From Intestinimonas sp. (lineage in GTDB: Bacteria > Bacillota > Clostridia > Oscillospirales > Oscillospiraceae): a stretch of 64,000 nt of DNA. The notes below the pieces were generated by a model. It worked only from the letters and a program-made list of their open reading frames with translations, was not told the origin of the DNA and did no database searches. Shown here piece by piece: positions 16,696 through 25,106 of this stretch. The DNA is taken from positions 1 to 64,000 of the forward strand of contig JALCSB010000009.1 in NCBI GenBank assembly GCA_022653075.1. The letters run 5' to 3'. Positions within the stretch are counted from its first letter, which is position 1; each line of letters starts with the position of its first letter. The position numbers were made by a program, and so were the translations under genes.

Positions 16696-17518
16696 CGGAA
16701 AGGCATTGGCTGCAAAGTGCAAACAGCAGGTTGCCTGTGAAGTAAAAAAACTTTCCGGAAGACCGGGACTGGCAGTAATTATTGTGGGCGACAATCCGGC
16801 TTCACGAACCTATGTGAACAGTAAGAAGAAGGACTGTGAGGAATGCGGAATTTACAGCGAGGAGTATGCGCTGCTTGCCAATTCGCCGCAGCAGGAACTT
16901 CTGGAACTGATTGAATTGCTCAATGGGCGGGACGACATCGACGGTATCCTGGTCCAGCTCCCACTCCCCAAAGGTTTTGAGGAACAGAAAGTGCTTTTGA
17001 CCATCCATCCAGACAAGGATGTGGACAGCTTCCATCCCGTGAATGTTGGGCGGCTGGTTACAGGGCAGAAAAGGTTTGTGCCCTGCACGCCCGCGGGTGT
17101 TATGGAGATGCTGCGGGAATATGACATTGATCCGGCCGGGAAGCACTGTGTAGTGGTGGGCCGCTCCAACATTGTGGGAAAGCCCATGGCAATGCTGCTG
17201 CTGGAAGCCAACGGTACGGTGACAATCTGCCATTCCAAGACGCCGGATTTGGGGGAAGTTTGCCGGCAAGCCGATATCCTGGTTTCCGCCGTGGGCAGGC
17301 GGAACCTTATTACTGCGGATATGATCAAAGACGGTGCCGTGGTTATTGACGTGGCTATGAACCGGGATGACGCCGGTAAGCTGTGTGGTGACGTGGATTA
17401 TGCCACCGTTTCTTCCAAGGCGGCATACATCACGCCTGTTCCCGGAGGCGTGGGGCCAATGACCCGGGCCATGCTAATGAAAAATACATTGACTGCTGCA
17501 AGAATACATGGAAAATAA
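16679..17518 (+). CDS. folD: Bifunctional methylene-THF dehydrogenase/cyclohydrolase
   Basis: FolD interconverts 5,10-methylene-THF, methenyl-THF and 10-formyl-THF for purine and fMet synthesis. Known motifs in the 279-residue protein are VGDNPASRTYVNSKKKDCEE (with the catalytic lysine), QLPLPKGFEEQ, VVVGRSNIVGKPMAMLLL (NADP site) and TPVPGGVGPMTRAML. It overlaps lgt by 17 bases and ends the operon at a strong palindromic terminator. Confidence 0.96.
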   Translation: MAIVIDGKALAAKCKQQVACEVKKLSGRPGLAVIIVGDNPASRTYVNSKKKDCEECGIYSEEYALLANSPQQELLELIELLNGRDDIDGILVQLPLPKGFEEQKVLLTIHPDKDVDSFHPVNVGRLVTGQKRFVPCTPAGVMEMLREYDIDPAGKHCVVVGRSNIVGKPMAMLLLEANGTVTICHSKTPDLGEVCRQADILVSAVGRRNLITADMIKDGAVVIDVAMNRDDAGKLCGDVDYATVSSKAAYITPVPGGVGPMTRAMLMKNTLTAARIHGK

Positions 17519-17530
17519 ATTAATCTACCA

Positions 17531-17576
17531 CTCAGAAAGCGGCCGCGGCATAGCTATGCCGCGGCCGCTTTCTGAG
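17531..17576. terminator. Perfect 46-bp palindrome between folD and rodA
   Basis: Positions 17531-17553 and 17554-17576 are exact reverse complements, with a GC-rich core AGCGGCCGCGGC. It lies between convergent folD (+) and rodA (-) and would act for both, although neither side has a long T tract. Confidence 0.75.
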
Positions 17577-17592
17577 CCACAGGATAAAACGC

Positions 17593-18735
17593 TCAGTCCC
17601 GAAGCCAACTGGGGAGCGAACGCATCTTAATGCCGGATACAATTCCCATACAGGCAAACACCGAAATAATAGAGGACCCGCCGGAGCTGAAAAAGGGAAG
17701 CGTCAGTCCCACCACTGGAAGTACATACAGACACATGCCAATGTTGAAAATCATCTGGAGTATCAACATGCCCGCATATCCGGTGGCGATATAGGCTGAC
17801 ATGGGGTTGCGTGCCTGCCGGGCGACCCACAGGCAGCGCAGAATAATGGCGGTCAGCAGCCCAATTACCAGGATACAGCCCAGAAGGCCGAATTCCTCGC
17901 CGCATACGGCAAAAATCTCATCCGTATGACGCGCAATCAGGGAATACGTGCTGGAGTTTTGTGTTTGGGTACCGTGAAGGTATCCCTGTCCTGTCAGCCC
18001 ACCACTGCCGATGGCAAGGATGCTGCGTTGCTGCTGCCAGCCGATTCCCTGCGGGTCATTTCTGGTAAAAACTTCGGTAATCCGATTCCTAATGTAATTT
18101 GGGATATGGGGCCAGACTGTGGCGGTTACGCCAAGGATGGCGGCGGTACCTAAAAGGAACCAACGCTTCTTCACACCAGCCGACCACGAGATAATAGCAA
18201 AAAGAAACAAATAGACCAGCGTGGAGCCGAAGTCGCCGGAAACCACGGCAATGAGTCCACACATAAATGCGGTGTGGCCACCCAACAGTAAAACAGAACG
18301 AATACTGCTGATTCCCCAAGCTTCCTGCCTGATGCATTGCAGACAGAGAAGCAGAATAAAAAATATTTTTGCCACCTCAGCCGGCTGGATGTTAATCGGG
18401 AGCAAAGGGAGTGCCAGCCAGTTATTGTTTCCGGTCGTCTCCGCGCCTACGCCCAATGGGGTCAGCAGCAAAAGCAGAATGAAAACATTGAACAGAAACA
18501 TCCATTTCCAGCACTTTTCCGTCAGAAGTTCAATGTCGACAAAGGAAAGTATGGCATAGGCGAGAACTCCGATGCAGATGGCAATTGCCTGAATAATAAC
18601 GGAGCGGTTATCACCGTCCCAGCGCGTAGCACTGTAAATCAGCACCAGGCCGAACGTGGATGCGGCCAGGCATAGACCAAGCAGGACCATATCTGCCTTT
18701 CGAAAAAATTCTTTTATCATATCAGCGAGCCACAT
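17593..18735 (-). CDS. rodA: SEDS peptidoglycan glycosyltransferase (RodA type)
   Basis: This 380-residue SEDS-family protein with about ten helices polymerises lipid II during elongation, together with a class B penicillin-binding protein. Diagnostic blocks are LVLIYSATRWDG in helix 1, INIQPAEVAKI, HTDEIFAVCGEEFGLLG (family HTDFIFAxxxEExG) and GLTLPFFSSGGSS near the C-terminus. FtsW/SpoVE paralogues are similar; the short cytoplasmic ends and lack of division genes nearby favour RodA. It stands alone, divergent from tsaE. Confidence 0.85.
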   Translation of the reverse strand: MWLADMIKEFFRKADMVLLGLCLAASTFGLVLIYSATRWDGDNRSVIIQAIAICIGVLAYAILSFVDIELLTEKCWKWMFLFNVFILLLLLTPLGVGAETTGNNNWLALPLLPINIQPAEVAKIFFILLLCLQCIRQEAWGISSIRSVLLLGGHTAFMCGLIAVVSGDFGSTLVYLFLFAIISWSAGVKKRWFLLGTAAILGVTATVWPHIPNYIRNRITEVFTRNDPQGIGWQQQRSILAIGSGGLTGQGYLHGTQTQNSSTYSLIARHTDEIFAVCGEEFGLLGCILVIGLLTAIILRCLWVARQARNPMSAYIATGYAGMLILQMIFNIGMCLYVLPVVGLTLPFFSSGGSSIISVFACMGIVSGIKMRSLPSWLRD

Positions 18736-18790
18736 TTCAGCCCCTCATTTCTTAAAAAACAGCGGCTGCGTAATGCAACCCGGCGTGGGT

Positions 18791-18819
18791 ATTGTATCAC
18801 GCTTTCCGTAATCCGTAAA
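18791..18819 (-). promoter_or_regulatory. Promoter of rodA
   Basis: Minus strand TTTACG - 17 bp - TACAAT, about 55 bases upstream of the start codon; four of six and five of six matches to sigma-A hexamers. Confidence 0.55.
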
Positions 18820-18848
18820 CAACCGGTTTTGAGCAAAGGGGGTTGCTT

Positions 18849-18876
18849 TTGCGGGAAAATTGCTCTATTCTATAAT
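18849..18876 (+). promoter_or_regulatory. Promoter of the tsaE-tsaB-upp unit
   Basis: TTGCGG - 16 bp - TATAAT (18871-18876), with the tsaE ATG 67 bases further on. It is back to back with the rodA promoter. Confidence 0.65.
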
Positions 18877-18943
18877 TATTATGTATCCATCGCGCACAGG
18901 GCGCTTTGGAGAACAGCAAACGGAGCAAAGAAGGCGGAAATTC

Positions 18944-19381
18944 ATGGAATATTTTACACACAGCGAGCAGGAAACGGAGCAGCTGGGTGCTAAACTGGCA
19001 GGCTTGACCGGGGCAGGCGCCGTGGTTGCGTTTACCGGTGATCTGGGTGCTGGGAAAACCGCCTTTGTGCGTGGCATGGCACGCGGACTGGGGATTCCAG
19101 AACGGGTGACAAGTCCCACCTTTACGATTGTTAACGAGTACGAGGGCGGCCGGCTGCCATTGTTCCATTTTGATATGTACCGCCTTGCTTCTGCAGAAGA
19201 ACTGTTTGATATCGGCTGGGACGATTATTTGGCACGCGGTGGAATCTGTGCGGTGGAATGGAGCGAAAATGTTGCCGAGGCATTGGGCGCGGACGGTATT
19301 CGCGTGGACATCCGTCGCGGCGAGGGGGACTGTGAGCGCGTAATTTCTATCACAGGGCCTGGCTGGAACGATCAAGTATGA
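18944..19381 (+). CDS. tsaE: tRNA t6A synthesis ATPase TsaE
   Basis: TsaE is the ATPase of the TsaBDE complex that places threonylcarbamoyl on A37 of ANN-decoding tRNAs. The 145-residue protein shows the Walker [20 protein letters not shown] and the motifs [10 protein letters not shown] and HFDMYRL, all typical. The start is at 18944 ([14 protein letters not shown] follows) with AAGGCGG upstream; the open frame begins 28 codons earlier but that extension overlaps the promoter. tsaB follows after 15 bases. Confidence 0.95.
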   Translation: MEYFTHSEQETEQLGAKLAGLTGAGAVVAFTGDLGAGKTAFVRGMARGLGIPERVTSPTFTIVNEYEGGRLPLFHFDMYRLASAEELFDIGWDDYLARGGICAVEWSENVAEALGADGIRVDIRRGEGDCERVISITGPGWNDQV

Positions 19382-19396
19382 ATGGAAGGGATTTTA

Positions 19397-20101
19397 ATGA
19401 AAATTCTGGCACTCGAATCTTCTGCCGTGGCAGCATCCGCCGCTGTGTGTGAGGATGAAACTCTGCTTGTGCAGTCCTTCCAGCATAGCGGGCTGACCCA
19501 CAGCCGCACGCTGATGCCGATGGTGGAGGCGATGCTGAAAAACAGCGGGCTGGCCTTGGACGATATGGAAGTGATCGCCGTGGCGGCGGGTCCTGGTTCC
19601 TTTACCGGATTGCGGATTGGAATTTCGGCGGCCAAAGGTCTGGCGTGGACGCGCGACCTGCCATGTGCGGCCTGCTCCACGTTGGAATCCATGGCCTGGC
19701 CGCTGACTCTTTGGGAAGGCGAGATCTGCGCGGTAATGGACGCAAGGCGCCATCAGGTCTACCGCGCACGCTTTCTGTCCGAGGGCGATAGACTCCACCG
19801 GCTGTGCCAGGACGGGGCCGTTTCTCTGGATGAACTGGCTGAAGAGATAAAAACAAGTGGAAAAACGCAGATTTTGGTTGGAGACGGGGCGCAGTTGTGC
19901 TATAATGACTTAACGGTGCGCGGCCTGCCGGTTTGTATGGCTCCGCCCCACCTGCGCCTGCAAAGCGCATGGGGGGTTGCCCGGGCAGCGGTAGAAATGA
20001 TTCGGGCGGGAAAACTGGTGTCCGCTTCCGCGCTGAAGCCGGAATACCACCGGCTGTCTCAGGCTGAACGGGAACGGCTTAGCCGAAATCAGCCTGTCTG
20101 A
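19397..20101 (+). CDS. tsaB: tRNA t6A synthesis scaffold protein TsaB
   Basis: TsaB is the non-catalytic ASKHA-fold partner of TsaD in t6A formation. The 234-residue protein starts [10 protein letters not shown] and contains [20 protein letters not shown], the family signature. The start has AAGGG seven bases upstream. In many Firmicutes rimI and tsaD follow at once; here upp follows instead and neither rimI nor tsaD is in the window. Confidence 0.94.
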   Translation: MKILALESSAVAASAAVCEDETLLVQSFQHSGLTHSRTLMPMVEAMLKNSGLALDDMEVIAVAAGPGSFTGLRIGISAAKGLAWTRDLPCAACSTLESMAWPLTLWEGEICAVMDARRHQVYRARFLSEGDRLHRLCQDGAVSLDELAEEIKTSGKTQILVGDGAQLCYNDLTVRGLPVCMAPPHLRLQSAWGVARAAVEMIRAGKLVSASALKPEYHRLSQAERERLSRNQPV

Positions 20102-20132
20102 TAATATTTTGAAATACAAGGGGAATTTTGCT

Positions 20133-20765
20133 ATGGACGAAATGGTACATGTACTAGACCACCCTCTGCTGCAGCATAAGCTGTCCATTCTGCGCGACGA
20201 ACGCACCGGCGTAAAGGATTTTCGCGCAGTTGTGTCAGAAATTGCCACGTTGATGTGCTATGAGGCGACCCGGGACCTGCCGCTGGAGGACGTTATCATT
20301 AAGACACCGGTTGCCACTGGGACATTTAAAGCACTCACTGGCAAGAAACTGGCCATTGTGCCTATTCTTCGTGCCGGCTTGGGTATGGTAGATGGGATTC
20401 TCACCTTGATTCCCTCCGCGAAAGTCGGCCATATCGGCTTGTATCGTGATCCTGAAACACTGGAGCCTGTGGAATATTACTGCAAGATGCCCTCTGATAT
20501 TTCCGAACGGGACGTTATTATCTTGGACCCCATGCTGGCTACCGGCGGTTCCGCCTCTGCGGCGATTCAGTTTATCAAAAACTATGAGGTCAAGCACATC
20601 AAGCTGATGAATATTATCGGAGCGCCGGAGGGCCTGGCCCGCGTGCGCCATGACCACCCCGATGTGGAAGTTTACTGTGCGGCGTTGGACGAAAAATTAA
20701 ATGAACATGGCTATATTGTTCCCGGGCTCGGCGATGCGGGTGACCGTATCTTTGGTACAAAATAA
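20133..20765 (+). CDS. upp: Uracil phosphoribosyltransferase
   Basis: Upp salvages uracil to UMP with PRPP. The 210-residue protein has the PRPP-binding motif [15 protein letters not shown] (about residues 128-142), [10 protein letters not shown], and the C-terminal uracil-binding [17 protein letters not shown]. The start ATG at 20133 follows AAGGGG by nine bases; the in-frame codons upstream do not belong to the family N-terminus. It ends the tsaE unit, followed by a hairpin terminator. Confidence 0.96.
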   Translation: MDEMVHVLDHPLLQHKLSILRDERTGVKDFRAVVSEIATLMCYEATRDLPLEDVIIKTPVATGTFKALTGKKLAIVPILRAGLGMVDGILTLIPSAKVGHIGLYRDPETLEPVEYYCKMPSDISERDVIILDPMLATGGSASAAIQFIKNYEVKHIKLMNIIGAPEGLARVRHDHPDVEVYCAALDEKLNEHGYIVPGLGDAGDRIFGTK

Positions 20766-20810
20766 TTCCCGCTAACCCGCTAAACTAAGATAAGCCGGCA
20801 AGTCGGCCGC

Positions 20811-20845
20811 TTCGCCCAAAAGCCGGAGCGACCGACTTTCGTATT
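20811..20845 (+). terminator. Terminator of upp
   Basis: AGTCGGCCGCT (20811-20821) pairs with AGCGACCGACT (20827-20837 region) with one mismatch and is followed by TTTCGTATTT. It lies about 45 bases after the upp stop. Confidence 0.6.
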
Positions 20846-20896
20846 TAGTATTAGGATGGGTACGAGACGGAAAAGAGGGGAACCGCATACCGGCCC

Positions 20897-20925
20897 GCAT
20901 ATCCGGCCACTTTGCCGAATACACT
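20897..20925 (+). promoter_or_regulatory. Candidate sigma-E promoter for the spoIVFA/spoIVFB pair
   Basis: GCATATC - exactly 14 bp - AATACACT. The Bacillus sigma-E consensus is kmATATT-N14-CATACAnT, so six of seven -35 positions and all but the first -10 position match. The start codon is 40 bases downstream. In Bacillus spoIVF is transcribed by sigma-E in the mother cell, which fits the genes here. Confidence 0.55.
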
Positions 20926-20964
20926 CTGCTGTACAAAGACAAGCGTGCAAAGGAGGATGCCGGA

Positions 20965-21996
20965 ATGAGGACTGAATATCGGACGGCTAATACGTCAGCG
21001 CGGGCAAGGCACAGCTCTCATCGTGGTCCGCCGAGAACAAAAAAAGGGGAGCCGGCACTAGCACCGCGGGAAAAGCGGCGGCTGCTTCAGTTAATGGTTT
21101 GTTTAATTCTCTTCTTCACTGTTTTTTTCGGGCGGGGCATTTTTCCGGAGCAGGGTGAGGTAGCCACACAGACGCTTCGGCGTGTTTTGAGAACCAACAC
21201 CGATTTTAAGGCCGCTTTTTTGCAAGTGGGAAGGGCGCTTTCCGACGGGGAGCCGGTGCTGGATACACTTGGTAACATGTGGGTGACTGTATTTGCGCCT
21301 GGCAGTGCAGGAAATGGCATTGAGACCAGCAGCGATTATAAAACATCCCGGCTTTATGCTGAGGAAAAGGAATTTCTTTCCTCTCAGCCATCGACGCAGA
21401 CCGTTCTGGCCCGGCGATTTAACCTGCCGCTATCATCCGATTCAGAGAACACGGCTCCAGCTCCGGAGGAGACGGCACAAGTCCCGGCAACGACTGAGCC
21501 CGCCGCGGCCGTAGCGACACTGTCCCCTGATCCGCAGCCAGTCTATACCGGCCCGGCGCTGCCGGCGAATGCTACCATGGAAAAACTGCCCCTTGGACTC
21601 AGTAAGACCACCGCGCCGGTTATGGCAGTAATCTCATCCCCCTATGGTTATCGGGTACATCCGATCGACGGAGAGTATAAATTCCATGCCGGGGTGGATC
21701 TGGCTGCCGATTACGGTACCGACATCGTGGCGTTCGCCGATGGTACGGTGGACTATATCGGAGAAAGCTCTGAATACGGAAAATACCTTCAGTTGCGTCA
21801 CGCCGACGGCGTGACTTCTTTTTACGCGCACTGTAGCAAACTGTGTGTGCAGCAGGGGCAGACTGTATCGCTAGGAGAAAAAGTCGCTGAGGTAGGCGAT
21901 ACCGGGTATGCGACGGGGCCACATCTTCACTTTGAACTGAAACTGAATGGGGAACGCTTGAACCCGGCCTATTATATTACTACGCTGTCCTCATGA
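20965..21996 (+). CDS. SpoIVFA-like membrane M23 (LytM) protein
   Basis: The 343-residue protein has a basic cytoplasmic N-terminus (1-40), one membrane helix (about 41-60), a long Pro/Ala/Thr-rich linker (about 150-200) and a C-terminal LytM/M23 domain from about 215. That domain has HAGVDLAADYG and GPHLHFELKLNG, so the H-x3-D and HxH zinc residues are present. It overlaps by four bases with a SpoIVFB-type protease, which makes it the SpoIVFA equivalent that holds and inhibits SpoIVFB in the outer forespore membrane. The retained metal residues suggest it may also be enzymatically active, unlike some SpoIVFA proteins. AAAGGAGGATGCC precedes the start. Confidence 0.8.
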   Translation: MRTEYRTANTSARARHSSHRGPPRTKKGEPALAPREKRRLLQLMVCLILFFTVFFGRGIFPEQGEVATQTLRRVLRTNTDFKAAFLQVGRALSDGEPVLDTLGNMWVTVFAPGSAGNGIETSSDYKTSRLYAEEKEFLSSQPSTQTVLARRFNLPLSSDSENTAPAPEETAQVPATTEPAAAVATLSPDPQPVYTGPALPANATMEKLPLGLSKTTAPVMAVISSPYGYRVHPIDGEYKFHAGVDLAADYGTDIVAFADGTVDYIGESSEYGKYLQLRHADGVTSFYAHCSKLCVQQGQTVSLGEKVAEVGDTGYATGPHLHFELKLNGERLNPAYYITTLSS

Positions 21997-22622
21997 TCAG
22001 ACGGGGCAGAGTAGAGATCAGCAGCGGCTTTTTTCTTATGACCGCGCTGCTGCTTTACCTTGACACGGAAAATCTGCTGCTGCTGGCAGGTCTTGCCTGC
22101 GCAATCCATGAATGCGGCCACTGTGCGGCGGTCCGCCTGGTGGGCGGACGAATCAGCCGCCTTCGCCTGACGGCGGTAGGCGGAGAATTGCAGCTGGATT
22201 GGAGAAGACCTCTGACGAAAACGCGGGAACTGTTCTGCATTCTTGCCGGGCCGTTCATGAATCTGCTGACCGCGTGGCTGCTGGCAAGAAAGGGCGCGGG
22301 GGAGACAGGACAGCTTTTGGGAGGGATCAGCGTGTGCCTTGGTGTTTTCAATCTGCTCCCGATTTGGCCGCTGGATGGAGGGCGGGTGCTCCAGCTTCTT
22401 CTGGAGCACTTGCTGCCGGAACGCTGGGCCCTGCATCTGGTACGCGGCGTTTCGGTTCTCATATCCGGCATTTTACTGTTCTTCGGGCTGCTTCAGATTT
22501 TTTACACCGGAGGGAACCTCACGCTCTGCGTACTGGCGGCCTGGCTTTTTATCGGTATCCAGAAGAGAGGAGAAAAAACACGAAGGTCACACACGCAGAA
22601 AATCTTTCTGAATGGCGGATAA
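21993..22622 (+). CDS. spoIVFB: SpoIVFB-type site-2 protease (M50)
   Basis: This 209-residue intramembrane metalloprotease has the zinc motif HECGH (H39, E40, H43) in an early helix and the second metal site WPLDGGR (D128) in a later helix. SpoIVFB cleaves pro-sigma-K in the mother cell late in sporulation. The assignment as SpoIVFB rather than RseP rests on its short length, the lack of a PDZ domain and its overlap (ATGA) with the SpoIVFA-like gene. A second, different M50 protein is encoded at 35033. No own SD is visible, so translation is probably coupled to the gene before it. Confidence 0.82.
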   Translation: MIRRGRVEISSGFFLMTALLLYLDTENLLLLAGLACAIHECGHCAAVRLVGGRISRLRLTAVGGELQLDWRRPLTKTRELFCILAGPFMNLLTAWLLARKGAGETGQLLGGISVCLGVFNLLPIWPLDGGRVLQLLLEHLLPERWALHLVRGVSVLISGILLFFGLLQIFYTGGNLTLCVLAAWLFIGIQKRGEKTRRSHTQKIFLNGG

Positions 22623-22661
22623 TTTTCTCTTGCATTTCCATATTTCATGTGATAGACTTTA

Positions 22662-22757
22662 TAGGTCTTAATAAAGGGTGGTCCTCTGCGGCTGCTGCCT
22701 GTTGGCAGGCGGTATTTTGTGCACGCATGAACGCCTATAAACCAGGAGGAAATTACA
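22662..22757 (+). promoter_or_regulatory. Possible L19 leader
   Basis: The 130 bases before rplS contain stem-forming sequence, including AGGCG (22710s) pairing with CGCCT (22733-22737) around GTGCACGCATGAA. An SD AGGAGGAAATTACA precedes the ATG. Firmicutes often have an L19 leader at this position that L19 binds to repress itself. I cannot match the consensus by eye, so this is positional inference. Confidence 0.3.
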
Positions 22758-23099
22758 ATGAATCTCATGCAGGCTTTTACTGGCAAGTATGTTAAAAGCG
22801 AGATCCCTGATATCGCCGTGGGTGATACCGTCCGTGTCCACCTGAAGGTCAAGGAGGGCAACCGCGAGCGTATTCAGATCTTTGAAGGCACTGTGATTGC
22901 AAAAAAGCACGGTGGCATTGAAGAGACCTTTACAGTCCGCCGCGTTTCTTATGGTGTCGGTGTTGAAAAGGTGTTCCCGATTCACTCTCCCATCATTGAG
23001 AAGGTGGAGACCGTTCGCCACGGTAAAGTCCGCCGCGCTAAGCTCTATTATCTGCGTGAGCGCGTGGGTAAAAGCGCCAAGATCAAGGAGAAGCTGTAA
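22758..23099 (+). CDS. rplS: 50S ribosomal protein L19
   Basis: L19 lies at the 30S-50S interface. The 113-residue protein shows [37 protein letters not shown] and [21 protein letters not shown], all diagnostic. It normally closes the trmD operon but here heads a separate plus-strand unit followed by rbgA, rnhB and yraN. Its partner trmD is on the minus strand at 9332. Confidence 0.97.
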   Translation: MNLMQAFTGKYVKSEIPDIAVGDTVRVHLKVKEGNRERIQIFEGTVIAKKHGGIEETFTVRRVSYGVGVEKVFPIHSPIIEKVETVRHGKVRRAKLYYLRERVGKSAKIKEKL

Positions 23100-23173
23100 T
23101 ATTATGTGGCCGGAAATAGGAGCGGGAAACCGCTCCTTTTCTGCACTTATTTCTAACACCGGGAGGTGGCCAG

Positions 23174-24040
23174 ATGAACGTCCAATGGTATCCCGGCCAT
23201 ATGACAAAAACGCGCCGTATGATTGAGTCGGATCTTAAGCTGGTCGACTTGGTTACCGAAGTAATTGACGCCAGAATTCCTATTTCCAGCCGTAATCCGG
23301 ACTTGAATTGCCTGATTGAAAACAAGCCAAGGCTGATTGTACTCAATCGCGCCGATCAAGCCGATCCGCAGGGCAATCAGGCTTGGAGAAAATGGTTTTT
23401 AAGCCAGGGATTCCACGTTTTGGAGACAGACAGCAAAACGGGAAAGGGGATAAACCAGTTTCCCCTTACAATTATGTCAGCTCTGAAAGAACAGATTATG
23501 CAATGGAGAGAAAAGGGACAAGTTGGGCGGCCGGTGCGTGTGATGGTGGTCGGCGTTCCTAATGTGGGAAAGTCTACATTCATTAACAAGGTCGCCAAGA
23601 AAAAATCAGCAAAAACGGGAGACCGGCCCGGGGTCACGCGCGGAAAACAGTGGATTTCCATGGGGACGGGTTTGGACCTACTAGACACGCCGGGTATTTT
23701 ATGGCCTAAGTTTGAAGATCAGACCGTGGGCCGCAATCTGGCCTTTACCGGTGCGGTTAAAGATGAGATTATGGATACGGAAACGCTGGCCTGCTACCTG
23801 ATTGAAACGCTGGCAGCCCGGTATCCGGCGGCACTGACTGCGCGCTATGGGATCGCTGTTTTGCCCGGCGCAAAGGGATGGGAACTGCTGAAAAGCGCCG
23901 CAAAAAAGCGCGGCTTTTTGATCTCCGGCGGTGAGCCAAACACTGAGCGTATGGCCAGTACACTGCTGGATGAGTTCAGAAGTGGAAAGCTTGGACGCTT
24001 TACACTTGAAATGCCGGAAGGAGAGATGGGCCACGGCTGA
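23174..24040 (+). CDS. rbgA: Ribosome biogenesis GTPase RbgA (YlqF)
   Basis: RbgA is needed for late 50S assembly (incorporation of L16 and neighbours). It is a circularly permuted GTPase, so G4 (VLNRADQAD, about residue 57) precedes G1 (GVPNVGKSTFINK, about 127-139) and G3 (DTPGIL). The 288-residue protein also starts with the family sequence NVQWYPGHMTKTRR. Its place after rplS and before rnhB is the conserved Bacillus order. GGGAGGTGGCCAG precedes the start. Confidence 0.96.
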   Translation: MNVQWYPGHMTKTRRMIESDLKLVDLVTEVIDARIPISSRNPDLNCLIENKPRLIVLNRADQADPQGNQAWRKWFLSQGFHVLETDSKTGKGINQFPLTIMSALKEQIMQWREKGQVGRPVRVMVVGVPNVGKSTFINKVAKKKSAKTGDRPGVTRGKQWISMGTGLDLLDTPGILWPKFEDQTVGRNLAFTGAVKDEIMDTETLACYLIETLAARYPAALTARYGIAVLPGAKGWELLKSAAKKRGFLISGGEPNTERMASTLLDEFRSGKLGRFTLEMPEGEMGHG

Positions 24041-24041
24041 T

Positions 24042-24629
24042 TTGTGGGAACTGGAACGCGCCTGCTGGGGCAGAGGTGCACATCTGGTCTGTGGAGCGGA
24101 TGAAGCTGGTGCCGGACCATTAGCGGGTGCTGTTTACGCTGCGGCGGTTATTCTACCGCGGGAGCTTTTGATTCCCGGTTTAAATGATTCCAAAAAGCTG
24201 TCACCTTCAAAGCGGGAAGCCCTTTACTCTGTGATTGTGGAGCAGGCTGTCGCTTGGGCTGTGGCCAGCGTGGATGAAGCGGAAATCGACCGGATTAATA
24301 TTCTGAATGCCCGCATGCTCGCCATGAATAAGGCCATCTGCATGCTGAATCCGGCACCGGATTACGCGCTGATCGATGGGGACAAGAATCGCGGGATTTC
24401 GGTCCCCAATGAGACGGCAGTTAAAGGGGATGGGCGGAGCGCTAATATCGCGGCGGCCTCTATCTTGGCTAAAGTGAGTCGTGACCGGTATATGGTGGAG
24501 ATGGCTCAGCGCTATCCGCAGTATGAATTTGAACGGCACAAGGGCTATCCCACCAAACGCCATTATGAGTTGCTGCGAAAATATGGCCCTTGTCCCATCC
24601 ACCGGATGACCTTCCTGAAAAAGCTGTGA
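24042..24629 (+). CDS. rnhB: Ribonuclease HII
   Basis: RNase HII nicks at ribonucleotides in DNA and degrades RNA-DNA hybrids. Catalytic residues appear in CGADEAGAGPLAG (D, E), in LIDGDKN and in the YMVEMAQRYPQYEFERHKGY region. There is no ATG in frame near the family N-terminus. TTG at 24042 gives 195 residues, but AAGGAG (24018-24023) is ideally placed for the ACG at 24033, three codons upstream (product M-A-D-L-W-E-L-E). ACG initiation, or a sequence error, is therefore possible. The gene begins inside or at the end of rbgA and overlaps yraN by four bases. Confidence 0.92.
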   Translation: MWELERACWGRGAHLVCGADEAGAGPLAGAVYAAAVILPRELLIPGLNDSKKLSPSKREALYSVIVEQAVAWAVASVDEAEIDRINILNARMLAMNKAICMLNPAPDYALIDGDKNRGISVPNETAVKGDGRSANIAAASILAKVSRDRYMVEMAQRYPQYEFERHKGYPTKRHYELLRKYGPCPIHRMTFLKKL

Positions 24630-24997
24630 GCGGCAGGGGAGATCACCGGCTGCTTGGGCGCTGGGGTGAGGCGCTGACAGCAGAGGAGCTGTGCCGGAGA
24701 GGCTATCAGGTGGTTGCCGCGAATTGGCACTGCAGATTTGGAGAAATTGATTTGATAGCGGAGAATGGAAAGTACATTTGCTTTACAGAAGTAAAGCTGA
24801 GAAAAAGCGATATCTTTGCACCGGCGTGCGCTTTTGTAGACCAGAGGAAGCAGGCTCGATTGCGCACGTCGGCACAGCTTTATTTGGCGGAGCATCCCAC
24901 GGAACTTCAGCCGAGATTCGATGTGTCTGAAGTCTATGCGCCGGAAGGCCTGTCCACGAAACAGCCGGAAATCCATTATATTGAGAATGCGTTTTAG
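24626..24997 (+). CDS. YraN family endonuclease-like protein
   Basis: This 123-residue UPF0102 protein has the restriction-endonuclease-like core GRWGEALTAEELCRRGYQV, then NWHCRFGEIDLIAENG and FTEVKLR, i.e. the E-x(n)-D-x(n)-ExK arrangement. Function is poorly known; the family is often found after rnhB, as here. The GTG start at 24626 overlaps the rnhB stop (GTGA) and removes a spurious 12-codon extension. Confidence 0.88.
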   Translation: MSGRGDHRLLGRWGEALTAEELCRRGYQVVAANWHCRFGEIDLIAENGKYICFTEVKLRKSDIFAPACAFVDQRKQARLRTSAQLYLAEHPTELQPRFDVSEVYAPEGLSTKQPEIHYIENAF

Positions 24998-25071
24998 AAG
25001 ATGGGTCTTTTAATAATCGATACTGTGATACCACATTAATTTTCGGGCTTGTGTTTTTCGACATAAGGAAC

Positions 25072-25100
25072 TTGACCGATTCGCAATTTACTGCCATAAT
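25072..25100 (+). promoter_or_regulatory. Promoter of thrC
   Basis: TTGACC - 17 bp - CATAAT, leaving an unusually long leader of about 235 bases before the thrC start. Confidence 0.7.
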
Positions 25101-25106
25101 AAAATG

